Assembly (NCBI RefSeq): GCF_014641715.1
Contig: NZ_BMIG01000001.1
Coordinates: 62,001-126,000 of the forward strand
Source of the DNA: Polaromonas eurypsychrophila
Lineage (GTDB): Bacteria; Pseudomonadota; Gammaproteobacteria; Burkholderiales; Burkholderiaceae_C
DNA: 64,000 nt
Reading direction: 5' to 3'
In this document: one piece after another, positions 38,334 to 45,981 of the stretch
How the letters are laid out: every line of letters begins with the position of its first letter
Position numbering within the stretch: position 1 is the first letter of the stretch
Program-made: the position numbers and the translations under genes
The notes under the pieces: generated by a model
Told to the model about the DNA's origin: nothing
The model's input: the letters and a program-made list of their open reading frames with translations, nothing else
Database searches by the model: none

Positions 38334-39101
38334 ATGAAGTTCAAGGGAAAGGTGGTGCTGGTCACCGGCGCCGGGCGCGGAATCGGTGCGGCGATCGCGC
38401 GCGGCTTCGCGCGTGAGGGCGCGTCGGTGGTCATCAACTACCTGCAGGACGTCGCCTCGGCGGAAGCTGTAGCCGCTGAATGCAAGTCGCTGGGCGGTGA
38501 CGGCTGGGCATTGCAGGCCGATGTCAGCTCGCAGCCGGCCGTCACGGCCATGGTTGCGCAGGTGCTGGCCGAGATGGGGCGCATCGATGTGCTGGTCAAC
38601 AACGCCTTTGCGTCCTACAGTTTTGATCCGGAGCAGCGCAAGATGTTCTGGGAGCTGGACTGGGCCGACTACCAGCGCCAGATCGACGGCGCGGTGCGCG
38701 CTACCTTCAACGTCTGCCAGGCGGTGCTGCCGCATTTCAAGCAGCGCAGCCAGGGCGCCATCGTCAACCTCGCCAGTGATCTGGTCGATCGTCCGAGCGT
38801 GCCCTACCACGACTACAGCACCGCCAAGTCGGCCCTCGTCGGCTTCAGCCGCAACCTCGCGGCCGAACTGGGCCCGCTGGGCATACGCGTCAACTGCGTG
38901 GCGCCGGGACTGGTCTACCCGACGGCTGCGAGCCGCCAGACGAAAGAAGAAGTCAGGGACATGCTGACCGCCCAGACCCCGCTGCGCCGCATCGCCACAC
39001 CCGACGACGTCGCCGGGCCGGTGCTGTTCCTCGCCTCCGACTGGAGCGGCTTCATGACCGGGCAGACGCTGTTTGTCGATGGCGGTCTGGTGATGCGGTG
39101 A
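38334..39101 (+). CDS. Short-chain dehydrogenase/reductase (3-oxoacyl-ACP reductase-like)
   Basis: 255 residues from ATG 38334, after AAGGAAGACCCATC. Classical SDR: TGAGRGIGAAIARG cofactor motif (about residues 12-25), NNAFASYSFD, catalytic serine in IVNLASDLVDRPS and the YxxxK in HDYSTAKSALVGF. The C-terminus FMTGQTLFVDGG is standard. VINYL after strand 2 lacks an obvious acidic NAD marker, so NADPH is possible. It follows the TPP-controlled LuxE-LuxC-ABC genes on the same strand and could reduce the aldehyde made by the LuxC-like enzyme to an alcohol. Co-transcription across the 126-bp REP-bearing gap is likely but unproven. Confidence 0.9.
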   Translation: MKFKGKVVLVTGAGRGIGAAIARGFAREGASVVINYLQDVASAEAVAAECKSLGGDGWALQADVSSQPAVTAMVAQVLAEMGRIDVLVNNAFASYSFDPEQRKMFWELDWADYQRQIDGAVRATFNVCQAVLPHFKQRSQGAIVNLASDLVDRPSVPYHDYSTAKSALVGFSRNLAAELGPLGIRVNCVAPGLVYPTAASRQTKEEVRDMLTAQTPLRRIATPDDVAGPVLFLASDWSGFMTGQTLFVDGGLVMR

Positions 39102-39117
39102 GTTGCCGATAGTTGTA

Positions 39118-39180
39118 AGACTTTTTGGCCTCTAGCCCCTAGCTGACGAGCGCGAGCAGCTATAAAAAAGATAGCATTTT
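39118..39180 (+). repeat. Dispersed repeat family B, copy 5
   Basis: AGACTTTTTGGCCTCTAGCC, CCTAGCTGACGAGCGCGAGC, then AGCTATAAAAAAGATAGCAT. The head begins 16 bases after the stop of the SDR gene. Confidence 0.82.
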
Positions 39181-39276
39181 GGATGGGCGGCAATTGCGCC
39201 GGGTTGGCATTCCGGCCTACACAGTGCAGGCGCTGCAGGGCCTAAACTGGGCTTCCATTCGTCGAGAGGATTTCAC

Positions 39277-39864
39277 ATGGCAAACAATTTGATTGAACAA
39301 ATCCTGGCAGGCGTGTTGTCCAGCACCATGGGCGGGCGCGGCCAGTCCGGCGCGCAGGGCCCGTCGCTGGACGGGGGCGCCGGTGGCGGTCTCGGGGATT
39401 TGCTGGGCGGGATACTCGGTGGTGGTGGCGCATCGGCGGGCTCCACACCGGAACGCAGATCCCCCTTCGGCGGTGGTGGTGGTGGTGGCGGCGGCGCGCT
39501 GCTGGCCGTGCTGCTGCCCCTGGCGATGCAGTGGGTGCAGCGCAATGGCGGCCTGGGCGCGGTGCTGGGCAAGTTTCAGCAAAAAGGTTACAGCCAGCAG
39601 GCGGCGTCTTGGGTCTCGACCGGTGAAAACGAGGCCATGCCGCCACATGCCATCGACGAGGTGGTCGGGCTGGACGAACTGACACGCATGTCGCAGCAAC
39701 TGGGCGTGCCCGAGCAGCAAGTGGCCGACGGTTTTGCGCAGCTTCTGCCCGAGGTGGTGAACCAGCTGACCCCCCAGGGCGATGTGACCGGCGACGCCGA
39801 CGATGTGCTTAATCAGGGCATGTCCGACATGCAGGCCCTGCTGGCCCGGTTGAACCCGCGCTGA
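39277..39864 (+). CDS. DUF937 / YidB-like protein with polyglycine linker
   Basis: 195 residues, ATG at 39277. The N-terminal part is glycine-rich (GGAGGGLGDLLGGILGGGG) with an uninterrupted run of nine glycines at residues 66-74. The conserved DUF937/YidB part follows: VLGKFQQKGYSQQAASWVST, then MPPHAIDEVVG and LGVPEQQVADGFAQLLPEVV. The family's role is not known to me. The glycine run is encoded by a GGTGGT microsatellite (39470-39493), which could vary in length. No signal peptide. Confidence 0.85.
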   Translation: MANNLIEQILAGVLSSTMGGRGQSGAQGPSLDGGAGGGLGDLLGGILGGGGASAGSTPERRSPFGGGGGGGGGALLAVLLPLAMQWVQRNGGLGAVLGKFQQKGYSQQAASWVSTGENEAMPPHAIDEVVGLDELTRMSQQLGVPEQQVADGFAQLLPEVVNQLTPQGDVTGDADDVLNQGMSDMQALLARLNPR

Positions 39865-39898
39865 GCATGTCTGGGAGCTGCGCCTGACATCGCAAGTA

Positions 39899-39953
39899 CT
39901 TTAGGCCTCCAGCCCCCGGACAGAATGGATAGTCTGCTATTAAAACAGGAGCA
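39899..39953 (+). repeat. Dispersed repeat family B, copy 6
   Basis: CTTTAGGCCTCCAGCCCCCG, a variable GACAGAATGGATAG, then TCTGCTATTAAAACAGGAGC. The tail is more degenerate than in other copies. It begins 34 bases after the DUF937 gene. Confidence 0.7.
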
Positions 39954-39960
39954 ATGATAT

Positions 39961-39988
39961 CCTTTAACAAGAAATTTCTTGTAAAAGG
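39961..39988. repeat. 28-bp AT-rich palindrome at the edge of the restriction locus
   Basis: CCTTTAACAAGAAA is followed directly by TTTCTTGTAAAAGG, an inverted repeat with one mismatch and no loop. Its composition differs sharply from the surrounding GC-rich DNA. Confidence 0.7.
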
Positions 39989-39993
39989 AAAGG

Positions 39994-40018
39994 GGGTCTT
40001 GCTTTAATAACAAGACCC
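39994..40018 (-). terminator. Possible terminator after hsdR
   Basis: GGGTCTTG - loop of nine bases - CAAGACCC; on the minus strand the stem is followed by CCTTTCCTTTT. It is 38 bases after the hsdR stop. The U-run is broken, so the call is tentative. Confidence 0.5.
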
Positions 40019-40055
40019 ATCAACCGCTTGTTGTTGCGCCTGAAAGCAGCTTTGC

Positions 40056-43000
40056 CTATGCCCCGGCTCTTGCCCTTAAGGTTTCGTAAAGCTGCGAGTG
40101 GTTCAGCAGGATATTCAGGATGCCGCGCAGCACTACCGGCGAGTTCAGCGCCTGGGTGCTCATGGACGTGTGCGCGTCGTAAGACTCCATGATCGCGTTC
40201 TGCAGCTCGGTTTTCAGGTCCGGTGAGTTGGCAAACTGCTCCTTGGTGTTGCTGGCCGCCTGCTGCCGGAGCGTGCCGGACTCCACCACCTTGCCGAAGA
40301 TGGTGCCGTTGACGTAGCTCAGCTGGTCGTTGTCGGTGGTTTCGTTGCCGAACAGTTCGTTGAGCTTTTCGATCAGCTCGGCCATGTAGACCTTCGGCTG
40401 CTCTTGCACCATGCCACTGCCGGCCTCGGTGATGGGCGCCAGCGTTATCGCCTCGCCATCGTTCAGGTGCAGCGTTCGTTTTCCCTTGTCTTTCAGGTGG
40501 TGGTGCGTCAGCACCACCTTGGAAAGGTCGATGCCTTCGCGCTCCCGGCCGAACTCCAGCAGCGGCAGCAGGCGCTTGAAAAAGATTGCGCGCTTTTCGA
40601 CGGCGGTGTTGCCGTAGTCGAAGATCTGCGACAGAAAGGTGTAGAGCCGGATGTAAGCGCCCATGTCGCCCTTGAACAGCACCAGCGCGTCCAGCTCGTC
40701 CTGCGCGGTCTTGGTGGCCTTGGTGTCTTCCTTGTCCTTCGCCAGCTTCAGGGCTTCCTGCGCGGCCTTGTAGCGTTTCATGAGGCGGTCCAGCACCGGC
40801 TCCAGCGCGTAGATCAGCTCGCTCTGCTTCGCGTTGGGATTCAGCTCCACCGCAACGACACGTTCCACCTCAAAGTCGTCGTAGTGCCCGGCACCGTCCA
40901 GCTTGGCGCGCAGGTTGAAGACCAGGTGGGGGTCGGTGGTGGCCGACAGTTCTGCTGTGGTGTGGTAGGTCTTGAAGGCGGCCAGCACTTCTGCCGGGTC
41001 GTTGACAAAGTCCAGCACATAGGTGGTGTTTTTGCCGGGGTGGGCGCGGTTCAGGCGGCTCAGGGTCTGCACCGCCTGAATGCCGGCCAGGCGTTTGTCC
41101 ACGTACATGCCGCACAGCAACGGCTGGTCAAACCCGGTCTGGAACTTGTTGGCCACCAACAGCAGTTGATATTCCAGACCCTTGAAAGTTTCGCGGATGT
41201 CGCGACCCTTGAGCCCGGGGTTCAGCGCCGCGCTGTTTTCGGTGAAGCTGTCCCGCCCGGAGGTCTTGTCGTTCACCTCGCCAGAAAACGCCACCAGCGT
41301 GCCGATGGCGTAACCGTGCTCCTTGATATAACGCTCCACCGCCAGTTGCCAACGCACCGCTTCCAGCCGGCTGCCGACCACCACCATGGCCTTGGCCTTG
41401 CCCTGCAGCAGCGGCGAGACAAATTCGCGGAAGTGCTCCACCACGATCTCGACCTTTTGCGCGATGTTGTACGGGTGCAGCCGCACCCAGCCCATGATGC
41501 CCTTCATGGCGGCGCTGCGTTCCACCGCCTTGTCGTCCATCTCCTTGCCGTCGTGGGCCAGCTTGAAGGCCAGGCTGTAAGGCGTGTAGTTCTGCAGCAC
41601 GTCGAGGATGAACTTTTCCTCAATCGCCTGCCGCATCGAATACACATGAAAGGGCGCGGGCACGTTGTCTGGCGCCGGCTTGCGCGCCGGGTCGGGTCGG
41701 GTGCCAAACAGCTCCAGCGTTTTGTTCTTGGGGGTGGCGGTGAAGGCCACAAAGGTAATGCCGCCTTCTTCGGCGCGGGTTGCCATCTGCGCCGCCAGGA
41801 TGTCTTCGGTGCTGAACTCGCCACCGTCGTTCAGCTCCTGCAGCTCTTCCGGACTCAGCACGGCTTTGAGTTTGGACGCCGCCTCGCCGGTCTGCGAGCT
41901 GTGCGCCTCATCGGCAATCACCGCAAAACGTTTGCCCTGAGTGGCGGCCAGCTGCCGCACGGCTTCCAGTGCAAACGGAAAGGTCTGAATGGTGCAAACC
42001 ACAATTTTCTTGTCGCCCGACAAGGCCTCGGCGAGCTTGCTGCTTTTGCTGCCCTCGGAGTTGTTGATGGTGGCCACCACACCGCTGGTGCGCTGAAAGT
42101 CAAACAGCGCCTCCTGCAACTGCGCGTCGATCACGTTGCGGTCCGACACCACCAGCACCGTGTCAAACACCTTGTGGTGCTGCGTATCATGCAGCTCCGC
42201 CAGAAAGTGCGCGGTCCAGGCAATCGAGTTGGTCTTGCCCGATCCTGCCGAGTGCTGGATCAAATACTTGCCGCCGGGTCCTTCCTTGGCCACCGCCGCC
42301 TGCAGCTTGCGTGTCACGTCGAGCTGGTGGTAGCGGGGAAAGATGATCTGCTCGATCTGCTTTTTGCTGTCGCGGCGGGCAATCAGGTAGCGCCCCAGAA
42401 TCTCCAGCCAGCTTTCGCGCGCCCACACCTGCTCCCACAGGTAGGCGGTGCGGTGGCCGCCTGCCGGGTTGACCGGGTTGCCGGCAGCGCCCTCGTTGCC
42501 CTGGTTGAAGGGCAAAAACTGCGTGGCCGGCCCGTTGAGCTGGGTCACCATCGCCACCTCGCTGTTGCTCACCGCAAAGTGCACCAGCGCGCCGTTGGGG
42601 AAAGACAGCAGCGGCTCGGCCGCCTGGCCCTTGGGGCGTGGCAGCCGGTCTGTCTTGTACTGCCAGATCGCGTCGCTGATGTTCTGGGTGAAGTTGGTTT
42701 TCAGCTCGGCCGTGGCCACCGGCAGGCCATTGAGAAACAACACCAGGTCAATGTTGTTCTCGTTGTGCAGCGAATAACGCAGCTGCCGCACCACGCGCAG
42801 GCGGTTCGCCGCGTGGCGCGCCAGAATGTCGGGGTTGATCGCCAGCGCCGGTTTGAACTGCGCCAGGCTCAAGGGCGTTTTCAATCCCAGCAGTTCCACG
42901 CCGTGGCGCAGCACGTCCAGCGTGCCGCGCTGGTCAAGCTGGTCGCGCAAGCGGCCCAGCAGGGTTTCCTCGGCCTTGCTGCCATGGTTCTTGACCAGCG

Positions 43001-43169
43001 TTTCCCAAGCGGCGGGCTGCGTGGCCTGCACCCAGGCCAGCACGTCGGCAGGGAACAGGGCGCGGGCCCGGTCGTAGCCGGCCGCATCGCCTTCCGCATA
43101 CAGCCAGCCGTGGGCGGCCAGGTGGTCGCAGATCTCGGTCTCGAAGCTGATTTCCTTGTGCAGGCTCAT
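40056..43169 (-). CDS. hsdR: Type I restriction endonuclease subunit R
   Basis: 1037-residue motor and nuclease subunit of the type I complex. The N-terminal nuclease region (residues about 50-240) contains LVLFLNGLPVATAELKTNF, matching the PDDEXK E-x-K strand. Helicase motifs follow: Walker A LIQHSAGSGKTNSIAWTAHF, motif II VIADEAHSSQTGEAASKL, TATP in VAFTATPKNKTLELFG, and VLFKG...RLYTFLSQIF in the C-terminal part. It lies downstream of two toxin-antitoxin pairs rather than directly beside hsdS. Confidence 0.95.
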   Translation of the reverse strand: MSLHKEISFETEICDHLAAHGWLYAEGDAAGYDRARALFPADVLAWVQATQPAAWETLVKNHGSKAEETLLGRLRDQLDQRGTLDVLRHGVELLGLKTPLSLAQFKPALAINPDILARHAANRLRVVRQLRYSLHNENNIDLVLFLNGLPVATAELKTNFTQNISDAIWQYKTDRLPRPKGQAAEPLLSFPNGALVHFAVSNSEVAMVTQLNGPATQFLPFNQGNEGAAGNPVNPAGGHRTAYLWEQVWARESWLEILGRYLIARRDSKKQIEQIIFPRYHQLDVTRKLQAAVAKEGPGGKYLIQHSAGSGKTNSIAWTAHFLAELHDTQHHKVFDTVLVVSDRNVIDAQLQEALFDFQRTSGVVATINNSEGSKSSKLAEALSGDKKIVVCTIQTFPFALEAVRQLAATQGKRFAVIADEAHSSQTGEAASKLKAVLSPEELQELNDGGEFSTEDILAAQMATRAEEGGITFVAFTATPKNKTLELFGTRPDPARKPAPDNVPAPFHVYSMRQAIEEKFILDVLQNYTPYSLAFKLAHDGKEMDDKAVERSAAMKGIMGWVRLHPYNIAQKVEIVVEHFREFVSPLLQGKAKAMVVVGSRLEAVRWQLAVERYIKEHGYAIGTLVAFSGEVNDKTSGRDSFTENSAALNPGLKGRDIRETFKGLEYQLLLVANKFQTGFDQPLLCGMYVDKRLAGIQAVQTLSRLNRAHPGKNTTYVLDFVNDPAEVLAAFKTYHTTAELSATTDPHLVFNLRAKLDGAGHYDDFEVERVVAVELNPNAKQSELIYALEPVLDRLMKRYKAAQEALKLAKDKEDTKATKTAQDELDALVLFKGDMGAYIRLYTFLSQIFDYGNTAVEKRAIFFKRLLPLLEFGREREGIDLSKVVLTHHHLKDKGKRTLHLNDGEAITLAPITEAGSGMVQEQPKVYMAELIEKLNELFGNETTDNDQLSYVNGTIFGKVVESGTLRQQAASNTKEQFANSPDLKTELQNAIMESYDAHTSMSTQALNSPVVLRGILNILLNHSQLYETLRARAGA

Positions 43170-43213
43170 GGCGCTCCCCGTCTATTGTTGTTGCAGGCTG
43201 GTGCAGTGACCGC

Positions 43214-43510
43214 TTACAAGCCCTTGTAGCCCGACTCGCGCTGATGGCGCAGTGCCAGCACCAGTATGCGGTCGATATGCGGCAAAAACCGGTAGAGCGC
43301 CAGGTAGCCGGTTCGCCCCCTGGAGATCACCAGCTCGCGCTGGCCGAAGTGGACTTTGCGGCCGATCTCAGGGTGTATCGCCAGAATCTCCAGGGCTTCA
43401 AAAATCAGAACCGCCGTGTCCTGTGCCGCTTGCGGGTCGATTTCTACCAGGAAATCGCTCAGCCTTTCCAGGTCAACAAGCGCATGTTCTGTATAGACCA
43501 GCTCAACCAT
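43214..43510 (-). CDS. ParE/RelE-superfamily toxin
   Basis: 98-residue toxin of a type II toxin-antitoxin pair. VELVYTEHALVDLERLSDFL is the N-terminal helix pair and RELVISRGRTGYLALYRFLP and ILVLALRHQRESGY form the C-terminal beta-sheet. This type resembles ParE (gyrase poison) more than ribosome-dependent RelE. It starts 9 bases downstream of its putative ribbon-helix-helix antitoxin and ends 44 bp before hsdR. Confidence 0.88.
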   Translation of the reverse strand: MVELVYTEHALVDLERLSDFLVEIDPQAAQDTAVLIFEALEILAIHPEIGRKVHFGQRELVISRGRTGYLALYRFLPHIDRILVLALRHQRESGYKGL

Positions 43511-43519
43511 GCGCCGGGG

Positions 43520-43828
43520 CTATTTGGCGGTTATCGGCTTGGCCGCGTCCAGTGGAAGGGCCTTGGGCCTGCCCGGCTTGCCACCCTTGACGCGGGCCAT
43601 GACATAGGCTTTGACATCCGCACCGCCAAAGACGGCGTTGCTGCGCAGGGTGTCCTGGTAAGACGCCTCACCCTCGGTATAAAACTGCTGGCGTACCAGT
43701 GCGTCTTCCATGGCGTCTTGCAGGGTGTCCACCATCAGCGCATGGGCGGTTTTGCCCTCGAATGCAGCCACTTGGGCAATGGTGGTCTTCAAGGCGTCGG
43801 GAATTTTGAGAGAAGTGGTTGCGGACAT
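43520..43828 (-). CDS. Ribbon-helix-helix (CopG-like) antitoxin
   Basis: 102 residues from ATG 43828, the better of two adjacent ATGs because GGAGG is 5 bases upstream of it. SLKIPDALKTTIAQVAAFEG is the ribbon and first helix and KTAHALMVDTLQDAMEDALV the second, the DNA-binding fold of CopG/ParD antitoxins. The charged C-terminal part (KAYVMARVKGGKPGRPKALP) would wrap the toxin. It is paired with the ParE-like gene directly downstream. Confidence 0.83.
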   Translation of the reverse strand: MSATTSLKIPDALKTTIAQVAAFEGKTAHALMVDTLQDAMEDALVRQQFYTEGEASYQDTLRSNAVFGGADVKAYVMARVKGGKPGRPKALPLDAAKPITAK

Positions 43829-43891
43829 CATGGCCTCCAAAAGGTGACACGATGGTAACACCTATGGCAATCAGGATCAATCCACGCAAGA

Positions 43892-43950
43892 AATTGGCAT
43901 CCAGCCCCCGTGGAATATGCGCAGACAGCTACGAAAAGCATAGCAAATCA
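43892..43950 (+). repeat. Dispersed repeat family B, copy 7
   Basis: AAATTGGCATCCAGCCCCCG, TGGAATATGCGCAG, then ACAGCTACGAAAAGCATAGC. It separates the two toxin-antitoxin modules, and its tail touches the stop codon of the second toxin gene. Confidence 0.8.
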
Positions 43951-44256
43951 ATACACCGCATCATGATCGCCCACATTCACCGGAATGATCTGCCGGTCCT
44001 GGATCAGCAGCTCCAGCTTTATGCGGTAAGACAAGTTGATGGACACCGAATGCAGGCCCTTGAGCTTGCCACGCAGGGGGTGCAGGCGCAGCGACGGGTG
44101 GGCCGGGTTGGCTTGCAGCAACTGCAGGGTTTTGAGGTAATGCTGGCGTAGCTCGGGGTGGCGTTTCAGAAAGCGTGCCGCCCGGCGGTTGTATTGCTCG
44201 GTGAAGACCAGTGCGAAAGGCGCAAGAGGCATGGGCGGCGCGCCGGCCTGGCTCAC
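43948..44256 (-). CDS. RelE/ParE-family toxin (YafQ/YoeB-like)
   Basis: 102 residues from a GTG at 44256 that overlaps the antitoxin stop (GTGA). An ATG at 44232 (MPLAPFALVFTEQYNRRAAR) would give 94 residues and is the conserved N-terminus. FLKRHPELRQHYLKTLQLLQ is the helical part, and LHPLRGKLKGLHSVSINLSY and IIPVNVGDHDAVY are the toxin sheet. Such toxins usually cleave mRNA on the ribosome. Paired with the gene just upstream. Confidence 0.85.
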   Translation of the reverse strand: MSQAGAPPMPLAPFALVFTEQYNRRAARFLKRHPELRQHYLKTLQLLQANPAHPSLRLHPLRGKLKGLHSVSINLSYRIKLELLIQDRQIIPVNVGDHDAVY

Positions 44257-44507
44257 ATCGCGTCCAGCCGCGCCAGGTGGGCCTCGGGCGACTCCTGCAC
44301 CGCACGGCCGGCGGCCAGGTCGGCGCGGGTCTGGGCCAGTGCGGCGTCAAGCTCGCATTCGCGCAGGTAGTGGTAATGCGCCATGTCCATCACTACAAAC
44401 TTGTCCTTGCCGCGTACTGACACAATCGCCTCGGGCGAGTTGCTGAGGGCCAGCTCAATGGCAGAAATGCCTTTGGTTTTCAGGTCGTTGGCGCTGATGT
44501 GGGACAT
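44253..44507 (-). CDS. Phd/YefM-like antitoxin
   Basis: 84 residues, ATG at 44507 with GGAG upstream. MSHISANDLKTKGISAIELA and EAIVSVRGKDKFVVMDMAHY match the Phd/YefM DNA-binding N-terminus (I.vndLk.kG...i..al.....i.v.Gk.k.Vvm). The acidic C-terminal half (ECELDAALAQTRADLAAGRA) would bind the toxin. Its stop overlaps the toxin start by 4 bases. Confidence 0.85.
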   Translation of the reverse strand: MSHISANDLKTKGISAIELALSNSPEAIVSVRGKDKFVVMDMAHYHYLRECELDAALAQTRADLAAGRAVQESPEAHLARLDAM

Positions 44508-44609
44508 GGGAAGACTCCAGAAAAATGGCCAGTCGTGCGCTAAATCATACGGTGAATCGTACTGTCGATCAAGCGATCAGGACTTTTTTCATCGAAGTAA
44601 AACATCAAA

Positions 44610-44664
44610 TTGACCTTTGGCCCTTATTCGACGGGCGTTAGCAGCTATTGAAATCATAGCTATT
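44610..44664 (+). repeat. Dispersed repeat family B, copy 8, overlapping hsdS
   Basis: TTGACCTTTGGCCCTTATTC, GACGGGCGTT, then AGCAGCTATTGAAATCATAG. The tail enters the 3' end of hsdS, supplying its stop codon and last residues. Confidence 0.82.
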
Positions 44665-45981
44665 AGATACCCGCACGTCGATCTGGCCGGTGACGGCGGC
44701 GGAAATCAGGGCGGTGCGGCGTTCCTGCAGCAGGTTTATGGCGTGTTGGGCTTCGGTGGTAAGGGTGTCGAATTTTCCAACTTCACCCTCTAAAAAGGTC
44801 GCTATTTCCACCTGCTCAGAGGGCGGCGGACAGGGCGTCACAAAGGACCGGATTTCTTCAACGTTAATTCGTTTGAAGGTAGAACCGATCATCATGTTGG
44901 CAAGTTGAAGAATGATGATTGGCGAGCGAATGACATGCTGAAGATAGTCGGAAGAGTAGTCTTGTGACTGTTTCCGGAGCAGAACCACGTCTTGCCCCAT
45001 GGCAAATGGAGGATGCTCGACATTGACTTGAGCAACTTCCCCCACAGTGGCATTCCTGGAAAAAATCAGATCGCCTGGCTGTGGTTGACGACCGCCTTCA
45101 ATGAGTAGTTCATAAAAATACTCAGTTGTACATTTGGCATTTTCAAGTGAGATCCAACGGCTTTGAACTTCACGGATGCTGGCTAAAGGAATGCCTTCGT
45201 CCACGAACTCAGCCGTGATGTGCTTGCAATCCGTCACGCTCCAATAGCGTTTCAGCGGACCAACATCCCAATGCGCCGGCACATCCCCCAGCCATTCGAT
45301 GCCGGACGGCTTCATGGGGGCGTCAGGGTTCAGGCCCTGGGTGACGGCGTGGGAGATGACGGCCTGGCGCTTTTCTCTCAAGAGGTCCATCAGCCGCCGC
45401 TGCTCGGCCACCAGCCCATCAATCTTCGCGGTTTCGCGGTCCAGGAAGGCGGCGATCTGGGTTTGTTCCTGAGGCGGGGGTACTGGTATCTTGAAGGCTC
45501 CGAGTTCGTCGCCCGATAGCTCAAGAAATGTCGTTCCCTTTCCACGAATGTTCAGCTCGGTCGAGCTGATGCTGAGCAAATGCGCGAAATACTCTGTGCT
45601 GGCACCCTTTGACGGTATGAGTGATTTGCAGCCTTGATTCGTACACATTTCCACTTCGGCAATGGCCAATGAGCCGATTGGGGCACGCGTAGACAGGATG
45701 ATTGAAGCCGCTGGAACCAATGTGGTTCCGCAAGAAGCAAGACCTGCTGCGCTGATTTTGCGCTGGGTATCCTTCATGTAGACAGACTCGCGCTTGCTCA
45801 AGTCGCTCGGCGTTGCCCAAAGAATATCGCCATCCCAGAATGACTCGGTGTCAGATTTTGGCGTTGATCCACCGACGATTTGGAAGCTCTTCTTGAGAGC
45901 CAGTACCTCCCAATGCCCCGGCACCTCCCCCAACCACTCCACGCCACTGTCCTTGTAGCTCGGGTAACGCGGAAAACTCAC
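44638..45981 (-). CDS. hsdS: Type I restriction-modification specificity subunit S
   Basis: 447-residue target-recognition subunit with two TRD halves. The first half starts VEWLGEVPGHWEVLALKKSF and the second repeats it as IEWLGDVPAHWDVGPLKRYW. Conserved spacer helices follow each (PPPQEQTQIAAFLDRETAKI and PPPSEQVEIATFLEGEVGKF). The start is a GTG at 45981 overlapping the preceding stop as GTGA. G+C falls within the TRDs, usual for these exchangeable domains. The last residues, SNSYDFNSC, are read from a dispersed repeat. Confidence 0.94.
   Translation of the reverse strand: MSFPRYPSYKDSGVEWLGEVPGHWEVLALKKSFQIVGGSTPKSDTESFWDGDILWATPSDLSKRESVYMKDTQRKISAAGLASCGTTLVPAASIILSTRAPIGSLAIAEVEMCTNQGCKSLIPSKGASTEYFAHLLSISSTELNIRGKGTTFLELSGDELGAFKIPVPPPQEQTQIAAFLDRETAKIDGLVAEQRRLMDLLREKRQAVISHAVTQGLNPDAPMKPSGIEWLGDVPAHWDVGPLKRYWSVTDCKHITAEFVDEGIPLASIREVQSRWISLENAKCTTEYFYELLIEGGRQPQPGDLIFSRNATVGEVAQVNVEHPPFAMGQDVVLLRKQSQDYSSDYLQHVIRSPIIILQLANMMIGSTFKRINVEEIRSFVTPCPPPSEQVEIATFLEGEVGKFDTLTTEAQHAINLLQERRTALISAAVTGQIDVRVSNSYDFNSC

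Noticed and set aside
40404-43229. 941-residue open frame on the plus strand across hsdR
   Set aside because: It is antisense to hsdR, which carries all helicase motifs; no domain is seen in the plus frame.
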